Shown here: positions 16,922-25,269 of the stretch, in pieces
Layout of the letters: every line of letters starts with the position of its first letter
Numbering within the stretch: position 1 is the first letter of the stretch
Source of the DNA: a virus
Reading direction: 5' to 3' (one strand)
Length of the DNA stretch: 29,969 bases
Virus record (IMG/VR): IMGVR_UViG_3300009537_000116
Span: 1 to 29,969 of that record
Program-made: the position numbers and the translations under genes
The notes under the pieces: model-generated
What the model was told of the DNA's origin: nothing
What the model saw: the letters and a program-made list of their open reading frames with translations, nothing else
Databases searched by the model: none

Positions 16922-17697
16922 TGACCGCTATCGCCATTGAGCGCCATACCGATGCGGAGCGCCTAAATGAGGTTGCCAATCACCCGTCCGTTTATCCGTG
17001 GGTGAAGGGGCGGACGATTGGTCGCCTTGATCTGTCGGAGCCGGTGGCAAACCCAGCTAATGTGCTCCTCATGGGGGAGCACGGCGGGATGTTTTTCATG
17101 CATCTTCAGCCGGGTCTTTATGAGGCGCATATTCTAGTCTTGCCGGGTGGGCGTGGGGAATGGGCCGAGAGGTTGGTGCATTCCTGTCTGCATTGGATGT
17201 TCTGCCGCACCGATGCGGTAGAGATTATGGCCCGCTGCCCAAGGGGCAATGTCGCGGTCAAAGCATTGGCGCGCGGTACGGGATGGAACTACGAATTCGC
17301 CGCCAATAATGCGTGGGTTGCGAACGGCAGGCCGGTCTCCGCCGATATCTACGCGATGCGGATACAGGACTGGATCAGGCAATCGCCGATTCTACTGAAG
17401 CGCGGCGCATGGTTTCGTCGCGACTTGGTTAAGAAAATTGCCATGTATGGCGATATTGGTTTCGAGGATGGGCCGGACGAATTCCAGGACCGCCATATCG
17501 GAATGGCATACGATATGCTTTGCGGTGGGCAACCGGAAAAGGCTGTGCTATTCTACAATCGAGCCGCGCTGCTTTCGGACTATCTGCCGTTTACGGTGGT
17601 GTCGCTCGCCCCCACAACAATCAACATTGGCGGTGCACTGATTATTGTGCGCCAAGATGATTTCTGGATCGCAACGATATGCGAGGAGGCGGCATAG
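16918..17697 (+). CDS. GNAT-like acyltransferase-fold phage protein
   Basis: 259-260 aa; two adjacent ATGs at 16918 and 16921 overlap the fibre stop codon (ATGATG). Residues 5-130 resemble the GNAT fold of RimJ-type N-acetyltransferases: HTDAERLNEVANHPSVYPWV, EHGGMFFMHLQPGLYEAHIL, then PGGRGEWAERLVHS where the acetyl-CoA P-loop would be, then ARCPRGNVAVKALARGTGWN. The second half has no clear similarity. Genes of this kind are frequent next to podophage ejection genes. The substrate is unknown; acetylation of a virion or host protein is speculation. Confidence 0.55.
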   Translation: MMTAIAIERHTDAERLNEVANHPSVYPWVKGRTIGRLDLSEPVANPANVLLMGEHGGMFFMHLQPGLYEAHILVLPGGRGEWAERLVHSCLHWMFCRTDAVEIMARCPRGNVAVKALARGTGWNYEFAANNAWVANGRPVSADIYAMRIQDWIRQSPILLKRGAWFRRDLVKKIAMYGDIGFEDGPDEFQDRHIGMAYDMLCGGQPEKAVLFYNRAALLSDYLPFTVVSLAPTTINIGGALIIVRQDDFWIATICEEAA

Positions 17698-17710
17698 CCG
17701 GAAAAATAGA

Positions 17711-18433
17711 ATGCCAATCAGCGCGATTTTAGCGACAGCCAGCATCGGGGCATCTATATACGGAGCCTCCAAAACCGCTAGCGCGGCGAAACGGGCCGCT
17801 GCATCTCAAGAGCGCGCCGCGGAGCGCGCCGCCGATACGCAGTTGGAAATGTATGAGCGAACCCGCGCCGATCTTGCGCCGTATCGCGGGGTGGGTGAAG
17901 GCGCGGTTTACTCGCTTGCCGACTTATACGGCCTTCCGACACCGAGCAACCCGGAAGGGGGCCAGCCGTTTTCTGATAATGCGCTTGCGGCATTTGAAAG
18001 GTCGCCGGATTATCGCTTTGCATTCGAGCAGGGCACAAAGGCAAGGGACGCATCCGCCGCGTCCAGGGGAATGCTGTTATCGGGGTCACAGCTAAAAGAG
18101 CTGACCAAGTTCGGACAGGGGCTGGCTACCCAAACCTTTGGCAATTACACAGGCAGGCTTGCTGGCTTGGCGCAACTCGGGCAGGGCGCGTCGGCGCAAA
18201 CGGGTCAATTTGGCGCTGGCGCGGCAAGAGGAATTGCTGATGCACAACTCGGTGTCGGCGAGGCCCAGGCATCCGGGATTGTCGGCAGCGCCAATGCATG
18301 GAATCAGGGGCTTCAAAGCGGCTTCAACAATCTGGCGATGCTGCCCTACCTCCCGAGTTACGGGGGGTCCGCGTATTCATCGTCGCTTCCGAGCTTCGGT
18401 GCTACGCGCGGCACTACACCAGCACTTTATTGA
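17711..18433 (+). CDS. Putative DNA-ejection (internal virion) protein 1
   Basis: 240 aa from the ATG at 17711, only 13 bases after the previous gene. Residues 1-25 are hydrophobic/Ala-rich (ISAILATASIGASIYGASKT), residues 25-60 a charged Ala-rich coiled coil, then YRGVGEGAVYSLADLYG. A diagnostic block with YRFAFEQGTKARDASAASRG, then MLLSGSQLKELTKFGQGLAT, is shared by many podophage internal proteins. The C-terminus is Gly/Ala/Ser-rich. Size and position as the first of three consecutive genes fit the P22 gp7-type ejection protein. The name is inferred from motif and order. Confidence 0.62.
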   Translation: MPISAILATASIGASIYGASKTASAAKRAAASQERAAERAADTQLEMYERTRADLAPYRGVGEGAVYSLADLYGLPTPSNPEGGQPFSDNALAAFERSPDYRFAFEQGTKARDASAASRGMLLSGSQLKELTKFGQGLATQTFGNYTGRLAGLAQLGQGASAQTGQFGAGAARGIADAQLGVGEAQASGIVGSANAWNQGLQSGFNNLAMLPYLPSYGGSAYSSSLPSFGATRGTTPALY

Positions 18434-18442
18434 GGACGGACG

Positions 18443-19900
18443 ATGGCACAGACCATAGCACTACAGGCCCGCGCCCCGGATATCGATCTTTCCACGCCGC
18501 TGCTTCGCGCTGAAGAGATCAGGCGCGCCAGGATGCAAAATGAAGCACTGGGCTTGCAGCAAGAGGGGATGCGGACAAAGAACCAGCTTTCAGCGCTTGA
18601 GCTGGCCGAGACCCAGGGCCGAATGGGCGCTCTTGGCCGTTACCGCAGCGCGGCACAGGCCGGGGATAAAGGGGCGCTCGATGAATTAGCAGGCTATCCG
18701 AAAATTCAGGCGGACTTTTTCAATGCGTTGAACAGCATGAAGCCATCCGAGAAAAAGGCGGCGGAAAAACGGGCCTCCACCTTCGGTAAATCCGCGCGCT
18801 ACATCGCAAGCTTCCCCGCCGGCAGCGTGGATCGCAAGGCGGCTGAACTGCGTGAAATAAAGAAACTCCGCGACCAGGGCTTGATCGACGAAAACCAATA
18901 CCAGGAGTGGGCGCGAACCGGGGTTTCCGACATGCTTCTGAATGAGGCCATGACGGTAGAGCAGTGGGTGAAGGCGCAAACCAAGGGCGATAAGGATTTG
19001 TCAGCCAGTGATTTGGTCAAGGTCGATACACCCGAGGGGCCGCGATATGTTCCGGCCCCGCAGGCCGTTGGCAGGGCACCATACGAGAAGCCCACCAAGC
19101 CATCGGCGATGGAAGGAAAAATTGAAGAAATCCAGAATTCGTTCGGAGTGGACCGGAAAACGGCCGCTGGGATCGCTACAGGCACAATCTCGATCAAAAC
19201 AGACCCCGTGTCCGGCAGCCACTATCTCGTTAACGCCGCAACGGGCGAGGCGCAAATGTTGAGTTATCAGGGTTCAACTGTTTCCCCAACTGCCACACGG
19301 GAGGGTAGTCCAGAAAAGAGTAGTACCGAGATCGGCCAAGATGCGCAAAGCAGCGGAAATACGCTCTGGAATTCAGTGGATGGCGTCCCCGGAGTGGTTG
19401 GATGGCTGACTGAGCAATACGGGCGTGTCGCAGGGCAGGTTCCTGGTGTCGATATAGGTGCCGGACCAACGGAGATAATGGATAATCGACAAATGTTCCG
19501 GCTTGCCCAAAATGACTTGATCCGTTCTCTTTCCATCAACCCGAGATTTCCTGTTGCTGAGATGAACCGGATCAAAGGCGAGACGGATATTGAGCCAAAT
19601 ATTTGGGATAGCCCGGCCGCCATCAAGGCACGTATGGATACGCTTGACGGCTTCCTACGAAACCGCCTTCAAAACGAGCGCCGCGCCGCACAGGATCGTG
19701 AACTCCCGGTCGATACAAGGCAAGCTGCTGCACAGGCGGTCAATGATATCACGAATTTCCTCGGCATCCTTGGCGTGCCGAAAAATGGCGCGCCAGTGGC
19801 CGAGGACCTCCAGAGAGTATTCAACGACGATGATTATGACCCATTGCCTTCCGGGACCGAATTTATAGATCCCGATGGAAATACGCGGAGAAAGCCGTGA
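18443..19900 (+). CDS. Putative DNA-ejection (internal virion) protein 2
   Basis: 485 aa; GAGGA at 18433-18437 is the ribosome site. Helix-rich N-terminus (LLRAEEIRRARMQNEALG, LSALELAETQGRMGALGRY) followed by a long, mostly helical and charged body, with no membrane segment or catalytic motif. P22 gp20-type proteins at this place are of about this size and travel into the host cell with the DNA. The stop codon overlaps the next start (TGATG at 19898-19902). Confidence 0.55.
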   Translation: MAQTIALQARAPDIDLSTPLLRAEEIRRARMQNEALGLQQEGMRTKNQLSALELAETQGRMGALGRYRSAAQAGDKGALDELAGYPKIQADFFNALNSMKPSEKKAAEKRASTFGKSARYIASFPAGSVDRKAAELREIKKLRDQGLIDENQYQEWARTGVSDMLLNEAMTVEQWVKAQTKGDKDLSASDLVKVDTPEGPRYVPAPQAVGRAPYEKPTKPSAMEGKIEEIQNSFGVDRKTAAGIATGTISIKTDPVSGSHYLVNAATGEAQMLSYQGSTVSPTATREGSPEKSSTEIGQDAQSSGNTLWNSVDGVPGVVGWLTEQYGRVAGQVPGVDIGAGPTEIMDNRQMFRLAQNDLIRSLSINPRFPVAEMNRIKGETDIEPNIWDSPAAIKARMDTLDGFLRNRLQNERRAAQDRELPVDTRQAAAQAVNDITNFLGILGVPKNGAPVAEDLQRVFNDDDYDPLPSGTEFIDPDGNTRRKP

Positions 19901-22545
19901 TGCCAAAATGGGAAGAGGCACCCATTGTCGACGATGGTGCGAAGCAAGCCGCGCGGTGGCAATCCGCCCCCATTATCAAAACACAGAAAGATGGGGGCGA
20001 TCGCGGGGTTCTTCCGTTTCTTAATCGTGGCATAGCGTCCACACTTGGCGCGCCTGTTGATGTCGTGAATCTCGGGCTGTCCCAGATTGGGATTGGCAGC
20101 GAGGAGCCGTTTTTAGGTAGCCGCTCAATTGAGCGCGGGATGTCGGCAATAGGCGTTGATCTGCCAGAGGACGATCAGAAGCCGGAGACTCTTGGCGAAT
20201 ATGTCGGTAGGGGTGTCGGCGAGGCGGCTGGAGTTCTTGTGCCGTTCGGCGGTGCTGCAAAGGTTGCGCAGGGCGCGAGAAGCGCGGTGGCACGGGGCGT
20301 GGGAGAAACACTAACACGCCCATTTGTGCGGACCCCTGTTAGAGCAGCAGCGGCGGAAACCGCTGCTGGGGCGGGGGCTGGCAGCGGCGCGCATATCGCC
20401 GAAGAGACAGACCCAGAAGACGAAACAACGCGGGTCTTGGCGGAACTCGTCGGCGGCGCGTCTGCGGCTCTGGGGCCTGGGGCAGCCATTGGCGCGACAA
20501 AGGCAATAGCTAAACGATTGCCCATTACGGGCACAGTGATTAGGGGCGCGCGAGCTGCATTATTTCCGTTCACGGAAGCAGGAGGGGTTGTGCGCGCATC
20601 GCGGCGCATCCGCGATCTTGCGGGAGACCCGGAAGCGATAGCTAGGGCATTGGAAGACCCGTCTATAGGAAATTTGACGCCAGCGCAGCAATCTGGCTCA
20701 GATCGTCTAATGGCCCTAGAAAGGGCTGTATTGGACGCAGACGTATCATTAGACGACCAATTCAAAAGACGAACAGCCGAATCCGCGCGCCAATTAAAAG
20801 AAGCCATTCGGGAACCAGCAACAGACGCATCGGCGATTGACGCACAGCGGTTCATAGCTAGGCGACAAGACTACCTCCTTGACCTTCTGGATCAGCGCGT
20901 CACCCAAGCCGCAGAGATGGCTGAGCAGCGAATTGCCAAAGTGACCCCGAAACGCCGTGCTAGCGAATCATCATCAATTGTTCGTGATGAAATCGAGGCA
21001 GCATTGAGCGCCGCAAGGAAGCAGGAAAGGCAACTATGGCAAGCTATACCGGAAGAGGTGTTGGTACCTACGAAAAAAGCGCAGGCGGCCTACGCGCGAC
21101 TTCTTGAAGATCTGCCACGTGCTCAGCGCGACGATATGCCCGAGAAGGCGCGACGATTCCTCGATCAAGAATCGAACGAGCGGCTTACGGATACCGACAC
21201 AATCAAGGAGGTGCATGGGCTTTATAGTGCAATGCGAGAACAGTCGCGTCATGCAAGGGCAGCGGGAAAGTTTAATGAGGCAAGAATTGCGGATGACATC
21301 GCAGAGGCAATCCTTGTCGATTTGGGGGCGAAAACCGATACACAGACAGCGGTAGGACGCATGATTAACGATGCGCGCGGGTTCTCAGCGGCCCTAAACG
21401 AAAAATTCCGACGCGGTGCAGTCGGGCGTATTCTTGGCTATGCACGCGAAGGCGGGGCGGCGGTGCCAGCCGAGACAACTTTAGATGTTACGATTGGGCG
21501 CGGCGGAACCAAGGCTGCAGTCAGCACGGACGATTTGCGCCGCGCGGTCGATGGTTCCTCGGGCGAGGCCGATGTTGCAATGGTTGATTATTTGCGGCTA
21601 CGCTTTTCAGATTATGCTATCCGTAATGGAAAATTGGAGCCTCGTCGCGCGCAGGAATTTCTGCGTAACAATGACGAACTCCTTGATCGGTTCCCGGACC
21701 TCAAAAAACAAATTCAAGAGGCGGAACAAGCGCAAGTTTTTGCGGAAAGGACAAGCCGGGATTCAGGTGGCCGAGCAAAAGCGTTGCAAAACCCGAGGCA
21801 GTCTAGAGCGGCCGAGTTCTTAAATGCCCCACTGGATCAGGAATTCGACACAATCATCAAGTCCCGAAGCCCAAGAGAGGCTGCGCGCGAGATTAAACGC
21901 CAGGCGTCCAAAGACAAGACAGGCAAGGCTTTGGTTGGTCTTAAGGGCGCTGTTTTTGATTACCTGATTAAGAGGTCGAAAACAACAGATTTCGACGAAA
22001 TGGGGCAATCCGTATTGTCCGGACGGAAAATGCAAAATGTACTCGGCGATGCACGGGCGCGCGCAGCAATGACCGAGATTTTATCAAAAGATGAGTTTAG
22101 GCGCGTTGAGCGAATCATTCGTGAATTGCGGAATGTTGAAACGTCACAGCGCAGACTGCCAAGCGTTGGTGGCGTAATAAGCGATACCCCCGCCACGATT
22201 ATCAGTTTGTTAGGCCGGACATTCGCAGCGAGAGCTGGCGCGCAGGCAGGTAAGGGGACATCTGGCGCTTCGCTTCTTACAGCACAATTCGCTTCGCAGC
22301 GTATGAAGAACTTTTTAAAAAACATCACCAACGATCAAGCCGAGGCGCTTATTAGGGACGCTATTACCGATAAGGAACTTTTTCGGTCCTTGCTATTGGG
22401 TGTCGATGTGCCGAAAAATGCGCGGCAGGTTGAGAATAGGATAATCGAATGGCTTGAAGGCTACGTTGGTGTCCAGGTTGGCGAGGCCAGTGGACTTGAC
22501 GAGCAGCGCAGAAAAACGTTTAATGGTGAGGGGGGGCACCCATGA
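19900..22545 (+). CDS. Putative large DNA-ejection (internal virion) protein 3
   Basis: 881 aa from the ATG at 19900 (a GTG at 19897 is also in frame); GGAG at 19887-19890. The N-terminal 60 residues are followed by an Ala/Gly-rich segment of about 150 residues with several membrane-prone stretches (AAGVLVPFGGAAKVAQGARS, AELVGGASAALGPGAAIGAT). A very long charged helical body runs to the C-terminus (ESARQLKEAIREP, RKQERQLWQAIPEE, AEQAQVFAERTSRD). This layout suits a protein stored in the capsid that forms a conduit across the envelope (P22 gp16 or T7 internal-core type). No transglycosylase motif is seen. The gene is more AT-rich in its third positions than the tail genes. Confidence 0.58.
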   Translation: MPKWEEAPIVDDGAKQAARWQSAPIIKTQKDGGDRGVLPFLNRGIASTLGAPVDVVNLGLSQIGIGSEEPFLGSRSIERGMSAIGVDLPEDDQKPETLGEYVGRGVGEAAGVLVPFGGAAKVAQGARSAVARGVGETLTRPFVRTPVRAAAAETAAGAGAGSGAHIAEETDPEDETTRVLAELVGGASAALGPGAAIGATKAIAKRLPITGTVIRGARAALFPFTEAGGVVRASRRIRDLAGDPEAIARALEDPSIGNLTPAQQSGSDRLMALERAVLDADVSLDDQFKRRTAESARQLKEAIREPATDASAIDAQRFIARRQDYLLDLLDQRVTQAAEMAEQRIAKVTPKRRASESSSIVRDEIEAALSAARKQERQLWQAIPEEVLVPTKKAQAAYARLLEDLPRAQRDDMPEKARRFLDQESNERLTDTDTIKEVHGLYSAMREQSRHARAAGKFNEARIADDIAEAILVDLGAKTDTQTAVGRMINDARGFSAALNEKFRRGAVGRILGYAREGGAAVPAETTLDVTIGRGGTKAAVSTDDLRRAVDGSSGEADVAMVDYLRLRFSDYAIRNGKLEPRRAQEFLRNNDELLDRFPDLKKQIQEAEQAQVFAERTSRDSGGRAKALQNPRQSRAAEFLNAPLDQEFDTIIKSRSPREAAREIKRQASKDKTGKALVGLKGAVFDYLIKRSKTTDFDEMGQSVLSGRKMQNVLGDARARAAMTEILSKDEFRRVERIIRELRNVETSQRRLPSVGGVISDTPATIISLLGRTFAARAGAQAGKGTSGASLLTAQFASQRMKNFLKNITNDQAEALIRDAITDKELFRSLLLGVDVPKNARQVENRIIEWLEGYVGVQVGEASGLDEQRRKTFNGEGGHP

Positions 22546-22859
22546 AATTTCTTACGATTCCTGTTTTTGTTGCGTTTGCGTTTATACCGTTACCGGGGGG
22601 CCAGGACGGGCACGCGCAGGCATGCGAATCTCACATGGCGATGTGCATGGACCATCGCGCCCTCGTCATCTTCCTTCAGGAGCGTCTTGGCCAAACGCAG
22701 CAAGGTGTCGGCGTGGCTGCAAATCAAGGGTTTGCCGAGCTATTTGCCTCACCGCGTGGGGCGTGGAGTTGGGTAAAAACCGATGCCCGCCAAATCAGTT
22801 GCATCGAGGACGCAGGCAACCGATGGGGCGGGCCAAATCCAGCCAAAGAGGGGAAATAA
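22542..22859 (+). CDS. Small exported protein with signal peptide
   Basis: 105 aa, starting ATGA-overlapped with the ejection gene. Residues 1-26 form a signal peptide (MKFLTIPVFVAFAFIPL, then a break and cleavage near GHAQA before Cys28). The mature part has three cysteines (two in CESHMAMC, one in ISCIED) and a motif GVAANQGFAELFASPRGAWS, then WVKTDARQISC. This arrangement resembles small secreted proteins of unknown function encoded in alphaproteobacterial chromosomes. It acts in the periplasm or outer envelope. It may be a host-derived accessory gene or part of lysis or superinfection control. Confidence 0.6.
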   Translation: MKFLTIPVFVAFAFIPLPGGQDGHAQACESHMAMCMDHRALVIFLQERLGQTQQGVGVAANQGFAELFASPRGAWSWVKTDARQISCIEDAGNRWGGPNPAKEGK

Positions 22860-22860
22860 G

Positions 22861-23217
22861 ATGGAACGCTATCTAGCAATGATCACATTGGGGGCGCTCC
22901 TGTTGCTGCCCGGAGGTGGCGGCGGCGCCCAGGCGCAGGAAGTGCCCTGCGTGCAGACCGACACGCTCAAGGAGGCGCTCACCCTCGTCTATCCCGGCGC
23001 CGACATCGCGGACCTGAAGGGCGGCGCGGCGGCCCTGTATGTCGGGGGCATCAACAAGCGCTTTCCGAATCGCACACCGCTGATAGCCGACCGCATTCTG
23101 ATCGTGGTCCTGGAGGATGGCGTCCTCGCCGGCCTGAGCGTCGGCGGCAAGGTCTGCAAGCGCATCTATGTCGGTATGACCCTGCACATGATCCTGTCGG
23201 CGTCGTCGGGCGCCTGA
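22861..23217 (+). CDS. Small exported protein, GC-rich, host-like
   Basis: 118 aa from the ATG at 22861, one base after the previous stop, with GAGGGGAA as ribosome site. Signal peptide MERYLAMITLGALLLLPGGG, cleavage near AQAQ. The mature part has two cysteines and a compact alpha/beta sequence (LTLVYPGADIADLKGGAAAL, ILIVVLEDGVLAGLSVGGKV). Third-position GC is markedly higher than in the ejection gene just upstream, which suggests separate acquisition. Function unknown; periplasmic. Confidence 0.6.
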   Translation: MERYLAMITLGALLLLPGGGGGAQAQEVPCVQTDTLKEALTLVYPGADIADLKGGAAALYVGGINKRFPNRTPLIADRILIVVLEDGVLAGLSVGGKVCKRIYVGMTLHMILSASSGA

Positions 23218-23230
23218 GCAGGGATAAACC

Positions 23231-23272
23231 CAAGAGGCGAGGAGGGCGGAACGCCCGACCGGGATGCAAAGA
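23231..23272 (+). repeat. Leader repeat unit 1 (box plus hairpin)
   Basis: Box CAAGAGGCGAGGAGG at 23231-23245, overlapping a hairpin GGGCG-GAA-CGCCC (23243-23255), then GACCGGGA. A near-copy follows 42 bases downstream. The box contains an SD-like GGAGG, but no gene starts here. Confidence 0.7.
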
Positions 23273-23319
23273 CAAGAGGCGAGGAGGCCCTTTAGGGCCG
23301 ACAGGGACAAGGAAAAAAG
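23273..23319 (+). repeat. Leader repeat unit 2 before the endolysin gene
   Basis: Same 15-base box, CAAGAGGCGAGGAGG, at 23273-23287, then a different hairpin GGCCC-TTTA-GGGCC (23286-23299), then GACAGGGA and a purine run with AAGG leading into the endolysin start at 23320. The stem bases differ from unit 1 on both arms and still pair, which indicates selection on RNA structure. Confidence 0.7.
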
Positions 23320-24207
23320 ATGATGGCGAACCGCTTCAACCGCCGGGTGTTTTTCGAGCAGGTCCGTGAAAGCCTGTTCCGCGGCTCCATGTCGCAAAGC
23401 CAGGTCGATGGGATGAATCAACTCTTGGATGTGTGGGATGAGTATTACGCACGCAAGGGTTGGCCCTTGGATGAGCTTGGCTACGATCTCGCCACGGCCT
23501 TTCACGAGACCGCTCGTACAATGCAACCGATCCAAGAGCGGGGCGGGAAGAAGTATTTCAATCGCTACGATATCCGCCACAATCCAAGAAAGGCCAAGGA
23601 ATTGGGCAACACTTCGCCGGGGGATGGTTATCGCTATCGCGGCGAGGGGCATGTGCAGAACACTGGCAAGCGCAACGCCCGGTTTTCGTCGCAAAGGCTC
23701 AATGAAGAATTCGGATTGAATGTTGATTTTGTAGCCGACCCAAACAAGCGTGGCGATCCATTTCTTTCCGCGCATTGTCTGTTCCTCGGCAATCACGAGG
23801 GATGGTGGACCGGCAAGCCATTGACTCGATACGTCAACGGAAAGAAACGCGACTTCAAGAATGCTCGCCGTGTCGTGAACGGCACTGATCGGGCGGCGTT
23901 AATCGCAGGCTACGCGGAGACCTTCTGCGAAGAGCTTGACGTTGCGGTCGCGGCCGCGCCGACGCCGATCCCCGATCTGCCCGAGGACCCGTCCGAGCCG
24001 GTGTTCACCGACGACCTGACCACCGGCAAGCCGCTGGGCAAGTCGACCACGTTCTGGTCTGCCATCGGGGGCTTCATCACCACGGCGGTAACGGCGGTTT
24101 CGCAAATGCCGTGGCAGGCGGCCGTCGTGCTGATCATCGTGGTCGGCGGCTGCACTGTTTGGATCGTTAAAGAGCGCAAGCTCAAAAGCCTGTTCGACGG
24201 GGTGTGA
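23320..24207 (+). CDS. Endolysin: GH19/lysozyme-like muramidase with C-terminal membrane anchor
   Basis: 295 aa (ATG 23320; a second ATG follows at once). The core fits glycoside hydrolase family 19/lysozyme-like phage endolysins: YDLATAFHETARTMQPIQE at residues 55-73, with E63 the candidate catalytic acid, KKYFNRYD, then GDGYRYRGEGHVQNTGKRNA at 101-120 (the family's YRGRG..QLTGR..Y region). From residue 210 an Ala/Pro/Asp linker leads to a membrane segment at about 266-283 (AAVVLIIVVGGCTVWIV) and a basic end KERKLKS. It should cut peptidoglycan at host lysis. The C-terminal anchor is unusual and could hold the enzyme at the inner membrane until a holin acts. No N-terminal signal. Confidence 0.78.
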   Translation: MMANRFNRRVFFEQVRESLFRGSMSQSQVDGMNQLLDVWDEYYARKGWPLDELGYDLATAFHETARTMQPIQERGGKKYFNRYDIRHNPRKAKELGNTSPGDGYRYRGEGHVQNTGKRNARFSSQRLNEEFGLNVDFVADPNKRGDPFLSAHCLFLGNHEGWWTGKPLTRYVNGKKRDFKNARRVVNGTDRAALIAGYAETFCEELDVAVAAAPTPIPDLPEDPSEPVFTDDLTTGKPLGKSTTFWSAIGGFITTAVTAVSQMPWQAAVVLIIVVGGCTVWIVKERKLKSLFDGV

Positions 24208-24209
24208 CC

Positions 24210-24371
24210 ATGATCGGATTTCTTTTCATTGTCATCGGGATAGCCGCCTTCTGTCTGGTGGCCTGGACTAGCTACAAGCGTCGGGCCGGATTTGCCGGCG
24301 ACGCAGCGCTGCTGATTTTGTCTGCCCTCTGTGCGGCCGGGGGACTGTGTTTAATGGTCCAGGGGATATGA
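24210..24371 (+). CDS. 53-aa double-membrane-segment protein A (holin/antiholin candidate)
   Basis: MIGFLFIVIGIAAFCLVAW, a short basic loop (TSYKRRAGFAG), then DAALLILSALCAAGGLCLMV. Two membrane segments joined by a positive loop, a class II holin-like topology. Start is 2 bases after the endolysin stop; the next gene begins 1 base after its stop. It is the same length as protein B and aligns without gaps (M.G...I.IG.AAF ... G..G....LLI..A.C...G..L...GI), so the two are tandem duplicates. Confidence 0.65.
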   Translation: MIGFLFIVIGIAAFCLVAWTSYKRRAGFAGDAALLILSALCAAGGLCLMVQGI

Positions 24372-24372
24372 C

Positions 24373-24534
24373 ATGACCGGGGCCGCCTTGATCGCCATCG
24401 GCGTTGCCGCCTTCGCGGCGGCGCGCCACTTCGCCGCCAAGCAAGGCACCGGGCTTGGCGGCGAAGTCCCACTGCTGATATTCGCCGGAGCGTGCGTCGT
24501 CTTCGGCGCGGGGCTGGCGGTGCTGGGGATATGA
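24373..24534 (+). CDS. 53-aa double-membrane-segment protein B (paralogue of A)
   Basis: MTGAALIAIGVAAFAAARHF, loop AAKQGTGLGGE, then VPLLIFAGACVVFGAGLAVL ending GI. Same length and layout as the upstream neighbour, with sequence strongly diverged. The first helix is less hydrophobic and Ala-rich, and the loop is less basic. Holin/antiholin pairs often arise as related short membrane proteins, so a divided role is possible. This is inference. Confidence 0.65.
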   Translation: MTGAALIAIGVAAFAAARHFAAKQGTGLGGEVPLLIFAGACVVFGAGLAVLGI

Positions 24535-24545
24535 GGGACTAGGCG

Positions 24546-24971
24546 ATGAGCATTTCAGCAATTCTGATGGGTGCTGTTACCAAGCGTCTCATTGACGGCG
24601 CGCTGGGCATTTTCGACCGATACCAGAAGAAAGAAATCACCCGCGTCCAGGTCGAGGCCGAACTCAAACAGGTCGTGATGACGTCGTGGGCCGAAGTCGA
24701 GAAGGCGTGGGCGGCGGCGACCAGTGCCATGTATGGCTCACTCATGCAGGCGGCGACAAAATCGAAACTCGTCGCGGTCGGCTGGATCGTCACGCTGTTC
24801 AGCCAACTGGCGGTGCTGCTTTGGCACCAAATCGGCATCCCGGCTTATACCCACTTCACCGGCAACACCTATCCGTCGTCCGGGACAACGGTCGAGTGGG
24901 CGTATCTCTTGATTGCCCTGCTTCTTGGCGGCGGCGGGCTGATGCTCAAAGGCCGACCGCCAAAATTATAA
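24546..24971 (+). CDS. Holin, 3TM-family-like
   Basis: 141 aa. An N-terminal amphipathic region (LMGAVTKRLIDGALGIFDRY), then a charged helix (QVEAELKQVVMTSWAEVEKAW) and clear membrane segments at about 76-93 (VAVGWIVTLFSQLAVLLW) and 117-134 (EWAYLLIALLLGGGGLML). The pattern of a cytoplasmic coiled helix followed by TM segments and a short basic tail matches the phage 3TM holins that sit next to endolysins. It probably makes the membrane lesion that triggers lysis. Co-transcribed with the endolysin and the 53-aa pair. Confidence 0.68.
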   Translation: MSISAILMGAVTKRLIDGALGIFDRYQKKEITRVQVEAELKQVVMTSWAEVEKAWAAATSAMYGSLMQAATKSKLVAVGWIVTLFSQLAVLLWHQIGIPAYTHFTGNTYPSSGTTVEWAYLLIALLLGGGGLMLKGRPPKL

Positions 24972-25011
24972 ACAAGAGCGAGGGCGGACTGGCGATGCGG
25001 GGGCGACGGCG

Positions 25012-25263
25012 ATGACGAACAGCGGGCAATGGCATCTCGATAAGCGTATTCCGGTGGCATTAGTGTTCGCGCTTCTTGTGCAAACAGCCGCGGGTGTCTG
25101 GTTTGCTGCCAAGATCGACGCTCGTGTTCAATTCCTTGAACAGACAATGAACGCCCGTGCTGACACGCGGGATCGGATTGTTCGCGTAGAAACACAGATG
25201 ATATCTATCAGGGATTTGCTCGCGCGGATTGACCGCAAGCTTGAAAAAATCTCAGGGGGTTGA
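25012..25263 (+). CDS. Membrane-anchored coiled-coil protein of the lysis module
   Basis: 83 aa. Residues 1-11 hydrophilic (MTNSGQWHLDK), one membrane segment at 13-33 (IPVALVFALLVQTAAGVWFAA), then a heptad-rich coiled coil to the end (VQFLEQTMNARADTRDRIVR, VETQMISIRDLLARIDRKL). Such single-TM plus coiled-coil proteins with a W-H-L-D-K start are frequent in alphaproteobacterial phage lysis cassettes. An inner-membrane spanin-like role is plausible by topology, but no partner outer-membrane lipoprotein is visible. Confidence 0.6.
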   Translation: MTNSGQWHLDKRIPVALVFALLVQTAAGVWFAAKIDARVQFLEQTMNARADTRDRIVRVETQMISIRDLLARIDRKLEKISGG

Positions 25264-25269
25264 TGGATA

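Noticed and set aside
22873-23796. 307-codon minus-strand frame across the exported-protein and endolysin genes
   Set aside because: It would overlap two well-supported genes and the leader repeats; composition is that of an antisense frame.
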